Shown: one piece after another, positions 1 through 11,500 of the stretch
Layout of the letters: every line of letters begins with the position of its first letter
How positions within the stretch are numbered: position 1 is the stretch's first letter
Origin: Branchiostoma floridae
Lineage: Eukaryota > Chordata > Leptocardii > Amphioxiformes > Branchiostomatidae
Assembly (NCBI RefSeq): GCF_000003815.2
Contig: NC_049988.1
Location: 20,300,423 to 20,364,422 of the forward strand
DNA: 64,000 nt
Direction of reading: 5' to 3'
The notes under the pieces: model-generated
Databases searched by the model: none
Told to the model about the DNA's origin: nothing
The model's input: the letters and a program-made list of their open reading frames with translations, nothing else
Translations under genes and position numbers: made by a program

Positions 1-298
1 AAAAACAATTGACCAAATGAATTAAGATTTGTAACTATGGTCTATTAAAAGGTAATTAATATGTAGATTGCAATAAGGTGTCTCCAGAAACAAAGCTTCT
101 GGAGATTTCTGGCTTTAGGTTCCCAGAATTCTGGAGAATTCTGACACTGGGCCAGAATACTGGCTCAGGTTCTCAGACTTCTGCAGAATTCTCCAGAATT
201 GGCTTTGCTCCTGGAGACATCGTATTGTAATCTAATTATTAATTACCTTTAAAAAACCATAATTTCAAATCTTAATTCATTTGGTTAATCATTTTTTA
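1..298. mobile_element. Palindromic fold-back element (MITE-like)
   Basis: The first roughly 97 bases are the imperfect reverse complement of roughly the last 97 bases, so the segment could fold into one long hairpin. Each arm carries the motif ACCAAATGAATTAAGAT and a shared AAGGTAATTAAT segment. The centre of about 100 bp is rich in CCAGAATTCT-type words. No coding capacity is seen. The left end may be cut by the window edge, so the target duplication cannot be judged. Confidence 0.7.
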
Positions 299-354
299 AA
301 TAATTAAAGGTTTGTTCGAAATTAATCTGGAAGTCCAAAATGAACCTGGGGGGT

Positions 355-2300
355 GTTCTAAGTAAATTTCAATTTTATACATAAATAGATTGGTCAAACT
401 TACTTATAACTGGAGAGGTGTTAAAACTAAGACAAAACAAGGGATTTTCTATTTATACTGTCAGATGTCTTGAAAGCATCAGTAACTGCGCGATAGATTT
501 GACCATTCTATTCCAGTCCTTAGTTCCATGCCAGATGATAGAATCAAGTCTAACTTCGGTACGCTGAAGGAATAGGAATAATTTTGTAGATGGCAAGATG
601 TATGTAGGTGTGTTAGAGGTTGTGAATAAGAGTGCAGAGATGTATTAAGGATACATTTTGGCGAAAAAAGACTACACTGTATATATATAGCATGGCAGTT
701 GCGAACATTATGTAGAAAGTAACATTAACCCTTCTGACATGTACAGCATATTAGAGACTTTGAGCTTATATTGTAGAAAGAGATTTTAAGCATTCTAAAT
801 GGTACTAAAAATGTTGTAATCTGTTCATGATATAAAAACGCTAGGAGCGTGCAGCCTGTAAGGTGTTGTACATGTAGCACATACATTAAATGTTATAAGG
901 TATATTTAGTGATGATGATATATGGTAGCAATATTAGAAGAAATATTACTGCATGTTACAATAAATATTGAAGTATAGTACAGAGATGGTAAATAATGGT
1001 AAATATTGCCAGTTTTTTTAAGTTGAAAAAGCCTTCAATATATACGTCATGCCAGTATGTAGAAAGTTACGTTTTATCTGCGGACATCATATTAGAAATA
1101 ATTACAGTTGTCAAAGTGTAAGTTTATATATATACAGAGCGAGACAGAGAAAGGAGAGACGATTTTTGCAATGCATGATATACATTACGAATTATATCAT
1201 ATGGTATGAATATGGTGGTAGACATGTTAAAAGAACACTACAGGATATAAGCATGTTTCATAGGAAGTTCTGCACTTCTGTATTCTGTTATTGCACAGCG
1301 CCATAGGTGCAGTTGATGACCATTGTAGCGTGTGCTTAATTGGCTCAGTCAAATGTATATCTGGTGAAAATAAAATAAGGTGCACAGGGCATATTTTCCA
1401 AGCGTGGGTTTGATACAGATATTACCAAAATGGTGCACAATGATGCACTTATACACGGACAGGCAGGAAAATAGGTGGCATATTTAGGGCAAAGATGCAA
1501 AAAAAAAGAGAAGGGGCAGCAATAATCTAAGCAGAAACATTTGAGCTACAACAATACAAGAGCATAATTATTATAACTATAACTCTGCACCTTTTTGCAC
1601 ATTTCACATCTTTTAACGAGATATTCATAATCTGCATTTGATGGGAAACAACAACGGTGGTCCAGATATTTGGGAGAAGCTATGACATCATCATTTTCAA
1701 GAGATATTACAGCATTGTCTTGCGTTTGACTCCACCCCATTCTACACTGAGATGTAGAATGTCTTCGCGAGACCTCTGGCTCATGGGCCTGCCCACCAAC
1801 ACATATCGCATGGAGGCGCTGTTTGCTAGTCCAGCCAAGGTGCAACTACAGCATCACATGCACATGCTGTAGCCTCTGTGGATGGTCCGACTGGTAATTA
1901 GTTTACTTCATCTTGCCAAAAAGCAGTTACTCAAGCAACTGGATATGATTTGGGAAACTGTCAGACGTTTCAGATACAATCCACTATTTTTCGTCAGTGA
2001 TATACCTTATGGCTTGGATGTCTAATCTTCATCGACATATTTTCAGCCTCTGCGGATGGGCCAGCTGGAAATCATTTTATTACATCTATGAAAAGAAGTT
2101 CCAACATCGGCAGAAATAACTTATGCTGCACTGTTAGGAAAAGGCCAAGGTGTATACTAATATGTTTGTAAAACGGTGGCTGTTGATAAGGAAATACTGG
2201 ATGAATGTTTGATAAAGTCAGAGTAGATGCTCCGAGCTCTGCCAGGTGTCAGGACCCTACGCTGTAAACTTACGAAAGGCACTTCACAAGAATTTGATCA
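355..2300. repeat. Duplicated non-coding block, copy 0 (oldest)
   Basis: This stretch aligns by eye with the start of the blocks near 17,640-19,240 and 36,850-38,640. Shared landmarks include a segment beginning ATACATAAATAGATTGG, a segment with GTACGCTGAAGGAATAGG, and a 3' part with ATATCGCATGG and GGCGCTGTTTGCTAG. It is the most diverged copy and lacks the short TACTGTAAATGCA element present in the others. In those blocks the sequence lies downstream of a FReD gene, so this copy probably marks the 3' flank of another FReD gene left of the window. Short ORFs inside look random. Confidence 0.65.
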
Positions 2301-3050
2301 CTGCACTTACGGTGAAATATATAGTACCTACACACACTGAATGAGGGAGTCCCTCTCAGGTAGGACGTTAATGGAGGTTCAGTGTTTGAACATAGCCACA
2401 CAACAAGCACATTAATAAACTCTCCACACAGAAAACAGAAGTGGTCTATCGTAGTGTCAGTGGTTCAAGTATATATCTGCCCAGATAGGCAGTCTATACT
2501 ACTCAGTACAAACCTGGTGCGATAAACCATAAGGCGGTTTATCTGGTTAATAATGCAATAAAAAGAGGAAAAAAATGGATTAAATTAAGTAAGGTTATGC
2601 CATCTACTTCATATGCAACAATTTACAGGCGAGGCAGAGTGGGGCAGGGTAGGTGGCATGTGACCAAATTCTCAAGGGGCCAATGGAGTGAGTTTACCCG
2701 TGAGACGAACTGTGGCTGACGTGGGGATTGCCGCATCCCAAGAGCGGCGTATCCCATTTTCGTCAGAAACAAGGACGCAAACGCGTTTACGTATTTCCAG
2801 TGACCATGGTGAGAAAGATGTTAGCGTGAGGATCAGTCCACTCCATATCAGCTATTTATCGAGTGTTTCGACATCGAACATTAAAACCACATGAGGCATG
2901 AGGGTGTGATGGTTATGACGTGTTTGCAGTTGAGCTGAATGTGAGATATGATAGTGGATTTTCAGATCTACTTTACAGTACAGGACATGATGTACCCAAA
3001 ACTGCATTCGCCCTTTTCTTGCCCAACGCACCCGATGCCCAGACACACGC
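2300..3050. other. Intergenic stretch, nothing recognised
   Basis: No exon-like reading frame with splice consensus, no repeat shared elsewhere in the window and no RNA gene was seen here. Short ORFs such as the one beginning near 2688 have no recognisable domain and are treated as chance. Confidence 0.5.
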
Positions 3051-3144
3051 AAGTCCTGCTTTAGACTAAATTCTTGTTCTTCTATCAGGAGGTTGGTTGT
3101 TTTGCTTAAAAAGATGATATGTAACAAAACTCCAGCCCAGCAAA

Positions 3145-3890
3145 CGTACGGCTTCCCCCGGCGCCCAAGGCTGTGATCACACCGTTACGTTAATACACCC
3201 TTTCTACTAGGACGGCGCTCTCACTGCGCTCTCTCTGCGACCTCAAATTGAGAATAGCGCGCTTGGGTCGTCGGAGAGATTCCACTATAGCAGCTTTTTT
3301 TCTGGCGTCACGGCGCTCTCACGGCGCTCTGGCCAATTTTCCATCGCGAGGTGAGAGCGCCGTCAAGCAGAAAGGGGGCCTACGTCATGCCCACACCTGA
3401 CAGTATCTAAAATGGACATCGAATCTAGAGAAAAGACAAGTAAACACTGTTGCATTTATGCAACGTTTTATTGTTTTTTTTTGTACCGTTATGTAGACCC
3501 CACACCCGACAGTATTCAATAGAAAATCGATTCTATGTAAAGACAATAAAACACTGTTACATAATAGAACGAAGGTTGTTTTTTTTTTTGTTTCAAAGCC
3601 TTAAATTATACTTTTGCATAAACGCGGTAATGCCATTAGGAGTTCCTTTAGTAGAACGAATCAAATTGATTCGATGGATGACTTCTGCGCATAAATTCTG
3701 GGCTATTTTCAATTTTTCAAACATCCAATCCTCCCATCCTCCTTTCAAACTGTCACCTGCACTTTTGTATGTTGTTGTGGTGTTGAATATCAGCTGGGTG
3801 AGTGTATGAATGAATGCAATTAGAGGTGAGAAGGAGAATTCACAACTGATATCCAGCCCGCTTGGAAACACTTTAGTCCATTCAAAGACT
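3145..3890. mobile_element. Insertion block with terminal-type inverted repeats, unknown class
   Basis: The sequence present here is absent from the paired copy at 5110-5170, so it is an insertion or a deletion difference. Near its left side, GACGGCGCTCTCAC (about 3211) is matched by its reverse complement near 3351-3365. A unit of about 75 bp with CACACC(T/C)GACAGTAT is repeated at 3390-3465 and 3497-3570. On the - strand, 3593-3804 reads as an open frame preceded by a good acceptor and ending at a stop followed by an A-rich tract. I do not recognise that protein. Confidence 0.4.
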
Positions 3891-4324
3891 GGCATTCCAG
3901 AGGAAGAAAGAAGGTATGAATACTGCCACCGCTGTATATTTTACTATTTGTCGGCAATCAATAAAGGGTGGGAGAGACTTGTAACTGGACTTGTCTGCTG
4001 TGGCAACGGTGTGCACAACAAGACAACATTTAAAACACACTCTTATTAAACAGAAAAACATTGGGTTTTTCTTTAAACCTTATAAGATTACCTTTTAATG
4101 TTTCTAACTCGATCTCCCAGCAACAATGGACTTCTTTCCCTCGAGAATTATTCTGACTCTTGCAGAAAAATTGCTATTTGCGCAGCAGGTCATACCACGT
4201 TATCCGTCCAAATAGAATCAAAGATATATCCTTACTTTCTCATACTAATCCTGGTACTTTGTCCTTTGACGTTAGCCGCTGCACTTTTACTGTTCGACTG
4301 TGGCCTTCACAGTGCGGTCCAAAG

Positions 4325-4382
4325 TAGTCTCTACCAGACTCCGGGCAGTTTTTCCAGCGACCCGGAGACTGGTAGAGACTAG
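4325..4382. mobile_element. Short hairpin MITE
   Basis: TAGTCTCTACCAGACTCCGG at the left is answered by a near-perfect reverse complement at the right, leaving a loop of under 20 bp. The insert breaks homology with the intact FReD-1 5' region, which supports transposition. Confidence 0.65.
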
Positions 4383-4463
4383 TCCAAATGTCCGAAAAAG
4401 CAAAGCCGGTCCGCTCCCCTTTCTTGCGCCTTGACAACGGCCAAACCAGCTGGCCCCTCCTGT

Positions 4464-4690
4464 CTTAGTCTCTACCAGACTCCATAGGTCGCTGGGAAAA
4501 CAATAGAAATGGAACAAATAGAGGTAAGCCGGCCAGAGAAGCACAGCCGGCTAGGGAACAGCTAGCGACCTACGGAGTGAGGAAATGATTGTTCTGGCCG
4601 GCTAACTCCCCTAGTGTACTATGACTCTATTTGTCCAATTTCTACAATTAGACCACCGATCTACGAAGCCTGGTAAAGGCTACTCCTGTC
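4464..4690. mobile_element. MITE of the TAGTCTCTACCAGACTCC family
   Basis: The left end TTAGTCTCTACCAGACTCC and the right end, which reads AGTAGCCTTTACCAGGCTTC on the other strand, form imperfect terminal inverted repeats. It belongs to the same family as the hairpin about 80 bp upstream. It splits the duplicated first-exon sequence in the pseudogene copy. Confidence 0.6.
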
Positions 4691-5029
4691 CATCGGGCCC
4701 CTCCTGTCCATCAGGGTGGTTTCCGCGGGTGTGTCCGCCATGGCATCGACGCTTCTGACAATTCGCAAAAACGTAAGAAAGGGCAAATGGTGACTGAAAT
4801 TTAATGAAGCTTTACTGTACAAGTGTAGTCACGCCTCAGTTTTCATATAGAGTGAATTTACGGAATGGACCACTGAAGAAGCCACGTTGGCAAAACCGGT
4901 CGGTGCGACAGACTAAATTAAAGTACTAAATTCGACAAAATCGGCTCCGGCTTTCTCACTGAGAGGCTGACTGCTCAAGGCGCTCTTTTCGTGACCAAAA
5001 CACCCGGGCACAGCTTATTTGCTAAGCCT

Positions 5030-5587
5030 GGTTTTTAAGAACAAATCCTTCATACTTGTTCTTCCATCCGGAGGTTAGCTGTTTGTGCTTCAAAAGATGT
5101 CGTAACAAAATCCAACCCATCAAACGCCTTTCCTCCTGATGTGAAAAACTTAAGACGTCTATCTAAAACATGGCATTCTAGAGGAAGAAAACAAGTTTGA
5201 ATACTGCCACCGCTGTATTCTTACTATTTGCCGGCAATCAATGAAGGCTGGGAGAGACTTGCAATTGGACTTGTCTGCTATGGCAACGGTCGTACACAAC
5301 AGGACACCATTTAAAACACACTCTAATTCAACAATTACATTAAAACTTCTCACGTACCTTGTAAAATGACCTTCTCATGTTTTACCTCCAGCTCCCAGCC
5401 CCAATAAACTTCTTTCCCTCAAACATTTGTCTGGCTCTTGCTGAAATGTAAATGCTATTTCCAGCACTCCAAATAGAATCAAAGATATATCCTTATTTTC
5501 TCAAACCAATCATGGCATTTTTGTCTATATATATGCACCCCGACGTTTGCTGCGGCACTGTTCGCCTGTTGTCTACACAGTACGGTC
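5030..5587 (+). promoter_or_regulatory. FReD-1 5' flank with TATA-like box
   Basis: This stretch precedes the FReD-1 start codon and is conserved with the decayed copy upstream. An (AT)-rich TATATATAT run at 5526-5534 lies about 55 bp before the ATG and would place transcription start near 5555-5560. A CCAAT word occurs shortly upstream, near 5506. The decayed copy lacks the TATATATAT run. Function is inferred from position only. Confidence 0.4.
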
Positions 5588-8500
5588 ATGTACGAGCAAG
5601 CAGAGCCGGTCCTGTCCCCATTTCCGCATCCTGACAGCGGCCAAACCAGCGGGCCGCCGCCTCAACCTCTTGCTGTCCATCAGGGTGGTTCCCGCGGGCG
5701 TGTCCATCCTTTCAACGGGGCTGGCAAGTCCCAAGTAGCGCCTTCATACACGTACGAAGAAGCCGAGGAGGTGAAACGTCATGCAGCGTACACGCCAGCA
5801 GGTAGGAAATGTTTTCGTAACTTGCTTTTTCATTACAACATGGGAATTTAGTTGTAAAGCTAAGCAGAAAGCTTTCAAGCGGAAATGTTTTACGATCCAC
5901 GATCACATACTGCTACATACACAAAATGGGTATGTAGTTGTGAAATCTATTGAAAGTTATCAAGCACAAATTTTGTCCTATCACTTAAGCTAAGGGCACA
6001 ACCCGCCGTTCGAGTAATTCGTCCGTATGTTATTTTGGCAGGCCACGTCCGTCACGTGTTTCTGAAAACTTTCAGGCGGTACAGGGCAAGCGCGTCGCCC
6101 GTACTGTCACGTACGGGGGGCGAATCCGCAATCCGATGGCACACAAAGTTTTGTCTGCACGTTAAGTTATACGGCGTGTCTGCGTGCTCCAAAATCCGTC
6201 GGATTCCCGACGAGTTCATACGGAGGCCGTACTTACCACTTACGGATCCCAAAAGATTGCCCACGTTTTGGCACGAAGACAGCACGTATTTGCACGTTCG
6301 GCGGGTTGTGCCCTTAGCTTAACGGACACACATACTTTACAATAGGCACAGGTAAGGAGCCATAGCGGGAAAATCTACCCCCCTCCTTGCCACAAAGTAG
6401 ACTGATACCCTTCTCTGTATGTTACCTGCATTTAAGATATTGATGATGTTAAAAGAAACTCACAATTACCACAATACAAAGGGACATTAGGGTGGGGACG
6501 CTGAAACCATCTTGGGCGATTGGTATCCTACGAAGACCACGGAGAGACAAAACGTCACAAAACTAGAGTAAAACGTGTTTGAAAGGTCTATAAATTTTAC
6601 AGCTGGCACTGCACGAAAAGCAAGATTTCCGGTTCAAACTGCGCAGGACGTGCCTATAGATTTCACGCTGGCTGCACTGGTATTCACAGGCCCTGCACAG
6701 AAAAGTGGTGCACGTCCGACAATTCCCAGGCCTGGGCCCGGACAGAAGGTATGCGCAGGTCGGCACGACCTGGAATGTCCCGGAAATTTCGAATCTGCAG
6801 GCACGTGAAACACCATTTCCAACCCGCAAATTCGAACTTTTCGTGCAGTGTAGACCAAAACTACTGTCTGAACTATAATTAAAGACTAGAATTCCAGACT
6901 CAATTTGGCCACCAGGAGAATAATTACGACATTGTTAGTCGTCATCGTAACTCTCCCGTCCGATCAAACCGCTGATTACTATCCAAGAAGATAAAAGAAA
7001 AAGAAAATACTAGTAAATGTCACCATACATGAGAGGTTTTTTTTCACCATTCTACCCTTTTACCTGAGTGCATGTGTGCAGACCGCAAGTAAAAACAACG
7101 GAATTTGCAATTTGTCACAATATTAATACAATAACGGACATCAATCCTGGTCTGATGCTATTTTGGTGAGTGTGTCATTTAAGTCTAGGAAAAACTGTTG
7201 TGTTTCTGGTTAACCGACCGAGGCTAGCAAGAACCTGCAAACTCTATGGTAATTTTGGGTGCACCGCTGGCAATTTTGATCGGTACCTGTATCTGTTACT
7301 TTAGCCGATATAACTGCCCTTCTGTGTAACACTTCAGCTTCGCAGGCATGCGGCACGACAGCAATTAGTTATATTACATTTAACGACACGTTACACCTAA
7401 ACTCTAAACACATATCCGCAAGTTTTCTTTAAAACTATTTATTTATTTATTTCATCTTGAAACAGATGGGTAGCCCCTACAACAGTGCATAGTTGATTTC
7501 CAAGGGGGCCCACCAAACATACATGTAAATAACAGATACAGGACAAAACGTGGTAACAATCAGTCAAACTTTGAACACCCAAGGACAACATACAGTACAG
7601 AAAACATAACACAGGTGCGTTGAAACATAATCAGTGTCCATACTCAAGTCGAAAACGTTCCAAGGTCAAAATCAATATGTCAAGAGATGGGGTGGAGGTC
7701 AGAGGTCAAATCATATATCAAATCATGTGATATTCAGGGAAGATGCCCCTACTGTACTTGGTGATAACAAATTCCACTCTGCGATGGTTCTGGGGAAAAC
7801 GCAACAATCCTAAGTTGACAACTCTGGTACTTAACTATATATTGTTTCTTAAATGCTTAGATACCTATCGGTAGGCATACCCACTAGTTTAGTAGTCGTT
7901 TTTTTACATCACGCAAAGTCAGGACATTTTCCTTCTGTATTCAAGTGCTACCCACTAGTGCTGCAGATCTGTTTTTATTTATGTAACATTAGCCATCCCT
8001 GTTGTAGTTGTTTGTACAGAATGATGCAGCTTGGTTCTGTACCCTTTCCAGTTTAGCTTTGTCTTTCTCTTCATCTTCGTATACGAAACTCTTATTGCTG
8101 TGGCATATTCAAGGTTTCGTCTCACTGGTGACGTGTTTGCAAGCGATTTTACCCTGGCTTGGCATGCGCACAACTTGTGTTTGGTCACTCCCAATGTCTG
8201 TTTACCCCTAAATTGTTATTTTGTTAACTTAAACACCCCACTTCAGCCCCGTTGTATGGGTGGGGTATTGTGGTTGCTAATACGTGCTGACCACAAAGCT
8301 GGTACGTGATTACGTTAGGGGTCGTTTGTTTGTTATGTGCGTAACATAACACTTCTTTCGTAATTGAACTGCATAAGCCATTTCCTTTGTCATTCTTCAG
8401 GTTGTTCAGATCTTTATGGGGAAGTTGTGCATCTTTCTATTTAAACAGCTCTATATCATAGGCAGTCACCGGCAATTAAGTAATCTCACACTTGAATAGG

Positions 8501-11500
8501 GATGGTCTGGCAAGTCGTTTATGTAAAAGTGCGGTTCCTTGTAGACTCTTAAAACTACAGTTTGCTCTCCGTTCGTCAGGAAAGCCTTTAACTAAGTTAG
8601 CGTAGTGCACGCGCCTTGGACTCCATAGTACTCCAGTTTAGTAATGAGCCTGGTGGGACTTTGTCAAAAGCTTTATTAAAATCCAGCATAGCTATACCCA
8701 AGTATATATATCTATTGTTTAGTGAGCCAGCCATGTCATAAACTGTTGGAATTAACTGAGTGATGCATGTTATGTTATATTTCATCAATATACATTATAC
8801 AAGAATAACATTGACTTTCTATGCCTTATTTTCGTCTTCATTTATCCATCAGTTTACTAACGTCTTGAGTTTGTATGTTGACCTGACCACAGTTATAATC
8901 TCTGCTGACCGCACGTATCCGGGTGGAGCGAGCGGCCGCTCCCACTGCAGCTGTATGGCCGTCGGCATTGCCGTGCTGTTGAGCATCTCTGCTGTGGGGC
9001 TAGCCTCTCTGACGTTCATCAACAAAGAGGTAAACATTCTGAGAAAAACAAACTTCTTTTCAAAAAATCTTCATATCGCTTCTCTTACCTTTATAATGTA
9101 CTGCAAGTATCAAGTCAGGTGCTGCTGCTACATATTAGCTGTTTATCCAGTTTGGTATTCTGTCGTTCGTCTGTAGGAAATATCACAAATGTCCACTACT
9201 GTTGACGCCTTGAAGAACGACCAGGACGACATGCAGGCCGACATACGCCAACTGTCCACCACCGTTGACTCCTTGAAGCGCGACCAAGACAACATGAAAG
9301 CCAACATACGCCAACTGACCGCCATTGTTAACGCCTTGAAGCGCGACCAAGACGACATGACCCAACTGCCCACCACAGTTGACTCCTTGAAGCGCGACCA
9401 GGAGCGAAACCGAACCACTGCCTTGGAGCAGCGTCTTCACGAGATGAGTAAGACGCCAAGTTTTTAATTTGTTACGTTAGTTTATGTGTACTGCTTGTGA
9501 AAGTGTATCTAATAGGGTTTCACTGACTCATATCATTTGTTAGGCCACACCACATTGCTTCCCGTTTTTTTGCAGAAAATATTGGACCGAAAAGTCGAAA
9601 AGAAATTACTTTTTACAGCACGTCTGAAGTAAAGAGAGGGGCATACATAAACAGACACAGACACAACAGCATTATTCAAAATTTCAGCTTCCCATGGCAT
9701 ATTTTTTTTTGCAATGAGCCCCTTCCTTTGATATAGTTATACAGAGCCAAATTTTCACTAATTAGTTATTCATGCCAGTATAATTTTCCCCTATAAACTA
9801 GTATATGCACTATTTGCATTCAGCTAGTTTTCATTATCATCATCATCATCTTCGCCGCATGTCAGTTTCCATACATGTGAGCATTTATCGTTTGCATACT
9901 CATGCGATCTTTCCGACCAATAATAATGATGATAATACAATTAGGCATTACTTGCAGCCAGTAGGTACGCAATGTTTGAGTAATGAGGATGAATTACGTG
10001 CTCGAGGCGCCTTCACGAACAGGGGACTCCCGTTTTACGTCCCTTCCGAAATACGAATTCGTGGAATTCTTGGTCGGGCTACAGCATCCGGTCGTCCTTG
10101 GGTGGTCTCACATCCAAGTACTGTCCGGACTGCACGTTGTGTAGTGAACTTAGTGACTGCCTCATTTGTATACACGTGACAGATTAGAGACAAAATATTG
10201 CGACATGTAGCTAGATTTCATCTCTTCATTGTCCCTTTGGTCAATTGCTGACGCCACGTATCAGCAAGATCAGTGTGAATAATACCACGTGTCTGTAACT
10301 TTCGCGAGATTACGTTCTGAAGTGATTGGTCATCAGTATTGATCCTAAAGAAGGCGACAATGGTCGTTGGAAATCTAATCCGTGTATACTCTTGTGTTGG
10401 AAGAAAGTCTAATACTGTTCTATGACTACAACCAGCACAGATGAGCTTCAATGATAAGATTTCACTTATCTTTACCATGCAGGCTGCGCACAGGGGCCTC
10501 CTGGGATGCCTGGCCTGAATGGTCGTGACGGTCGCGATGGGATTCCAGGACCTCCTGGCCAGCCCGGCTCATCTGGGCCATGCAGCCGACCTGGGCCCCC
10601 TGGTCCACCTGGTCCCGAGGGCCCTACCGGTCCCGAAGGTTCACCCGGTCCAGAGGGCCCACCAGGACCCGAAGGCTCGCCCGGTCCCGAGGGCTCGCCC
10701 GGTCCCGAGGGCCAAACCGGACCCGAAGGTTCACCCGGTCCGAAGGGTCCACCCGGTCGCGAGGGTCCACCCGGTCCGAAGGGTCCACCCGGAAACAACG
10801 GCTCAGACGGCCGGAACGCCAGTGACGGACTCCCTAGACCACCAGGAAGCTGTAATTGTTCCAATAACCCCGTCAGTCCGCCGCCAATAGCCATGAAAGG
10901 TATACATTCAATCTCTATCGCCTTGTCTTTTGTTTCAGCTTTGTTACAATCATCATAGCCTGCGATTGGCACATTACCTAAGCCTGGTTTTTCCGCAACT
11001 TTGGTAAGCTCTTGCAAACATTACAAGTTCACTATCTGAGCTTTCATTCTAGATTTTGGTACAATCTTCAAGGTCTACATTTGACTTGGTTTTCGGCCAA
11101 CATCGACTTTTGTAACTCTCTATCAAGTTCACTATTTTGCGATAAACTTCATTCCTTTAATGTATCCTTTAATGTACAAGTAAGTCAAATGTAACTCAAA
11201 ATTACTTACAGATTGTGACGACGTCTACAATGCTGGCCACACCACCAGCGGTGTCTACACCATCCAGCCAGACGCCGCCGGAGCCTCGTTCCGGGTCTAC
11301 TGTGAGATGGAAGCCGGAGTCGGCGGCTGGACTGTCCTCCAGAAGCGCTTCGACGGTTCTGTAGATTTTGCTAATGACTGGGAAACTTACAAAAATGGGT
11401 TTGGGGCTCTTTTTGGTGAGTTTTGGCTCGGGAACGACAAAATCTATCAGATTTCCAACGAGAATGTATACCTTCTGCGCATTGATCTCGAGAATTGGTC

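Larger units (their letters stand above)
3050..4770 (+). pseudogene. Degenerate copy of FReD-1 5' region and first exon
   Basis: This is a decayed duplicate of about 5030-5720, which holds the FReD-1 5' flank and first exon. The segment with TACTGCCACCGCTGTAT (near 3918), the segment with AAATAGAATCAAAGATATAT (near 4210) and the exon words CGGCCAAACCAGC and CATCAGGGTGGTT appear in the same order in both. The copy has lost the initiation codon of the real exon. It is interrupted by a block of about 700 bp (3145-3890) and by two hairpin elements at 4325-4382 and 4464-4690. The presumptive exon sequence lies in pieces between about 4390 and 4760. It is very unlikely to encode protein. Confidence 0.7.

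Noticed and set aside
9805-10179. 124-residue ORF in FReD-1 intron 3
   Set aside because: No acceptor or donor at useful phases, no counterpart in the FReD-3 intron and no recognisable domain.
10472-11017. 181-residue Gly-Pro-rich ORF on the - strand opposite the FReD-1 collagen exon
   Set aside because: It is the antisense shadow of GGN-periodic collagen codons; the + strand frame has proper splice sites and paralogues.
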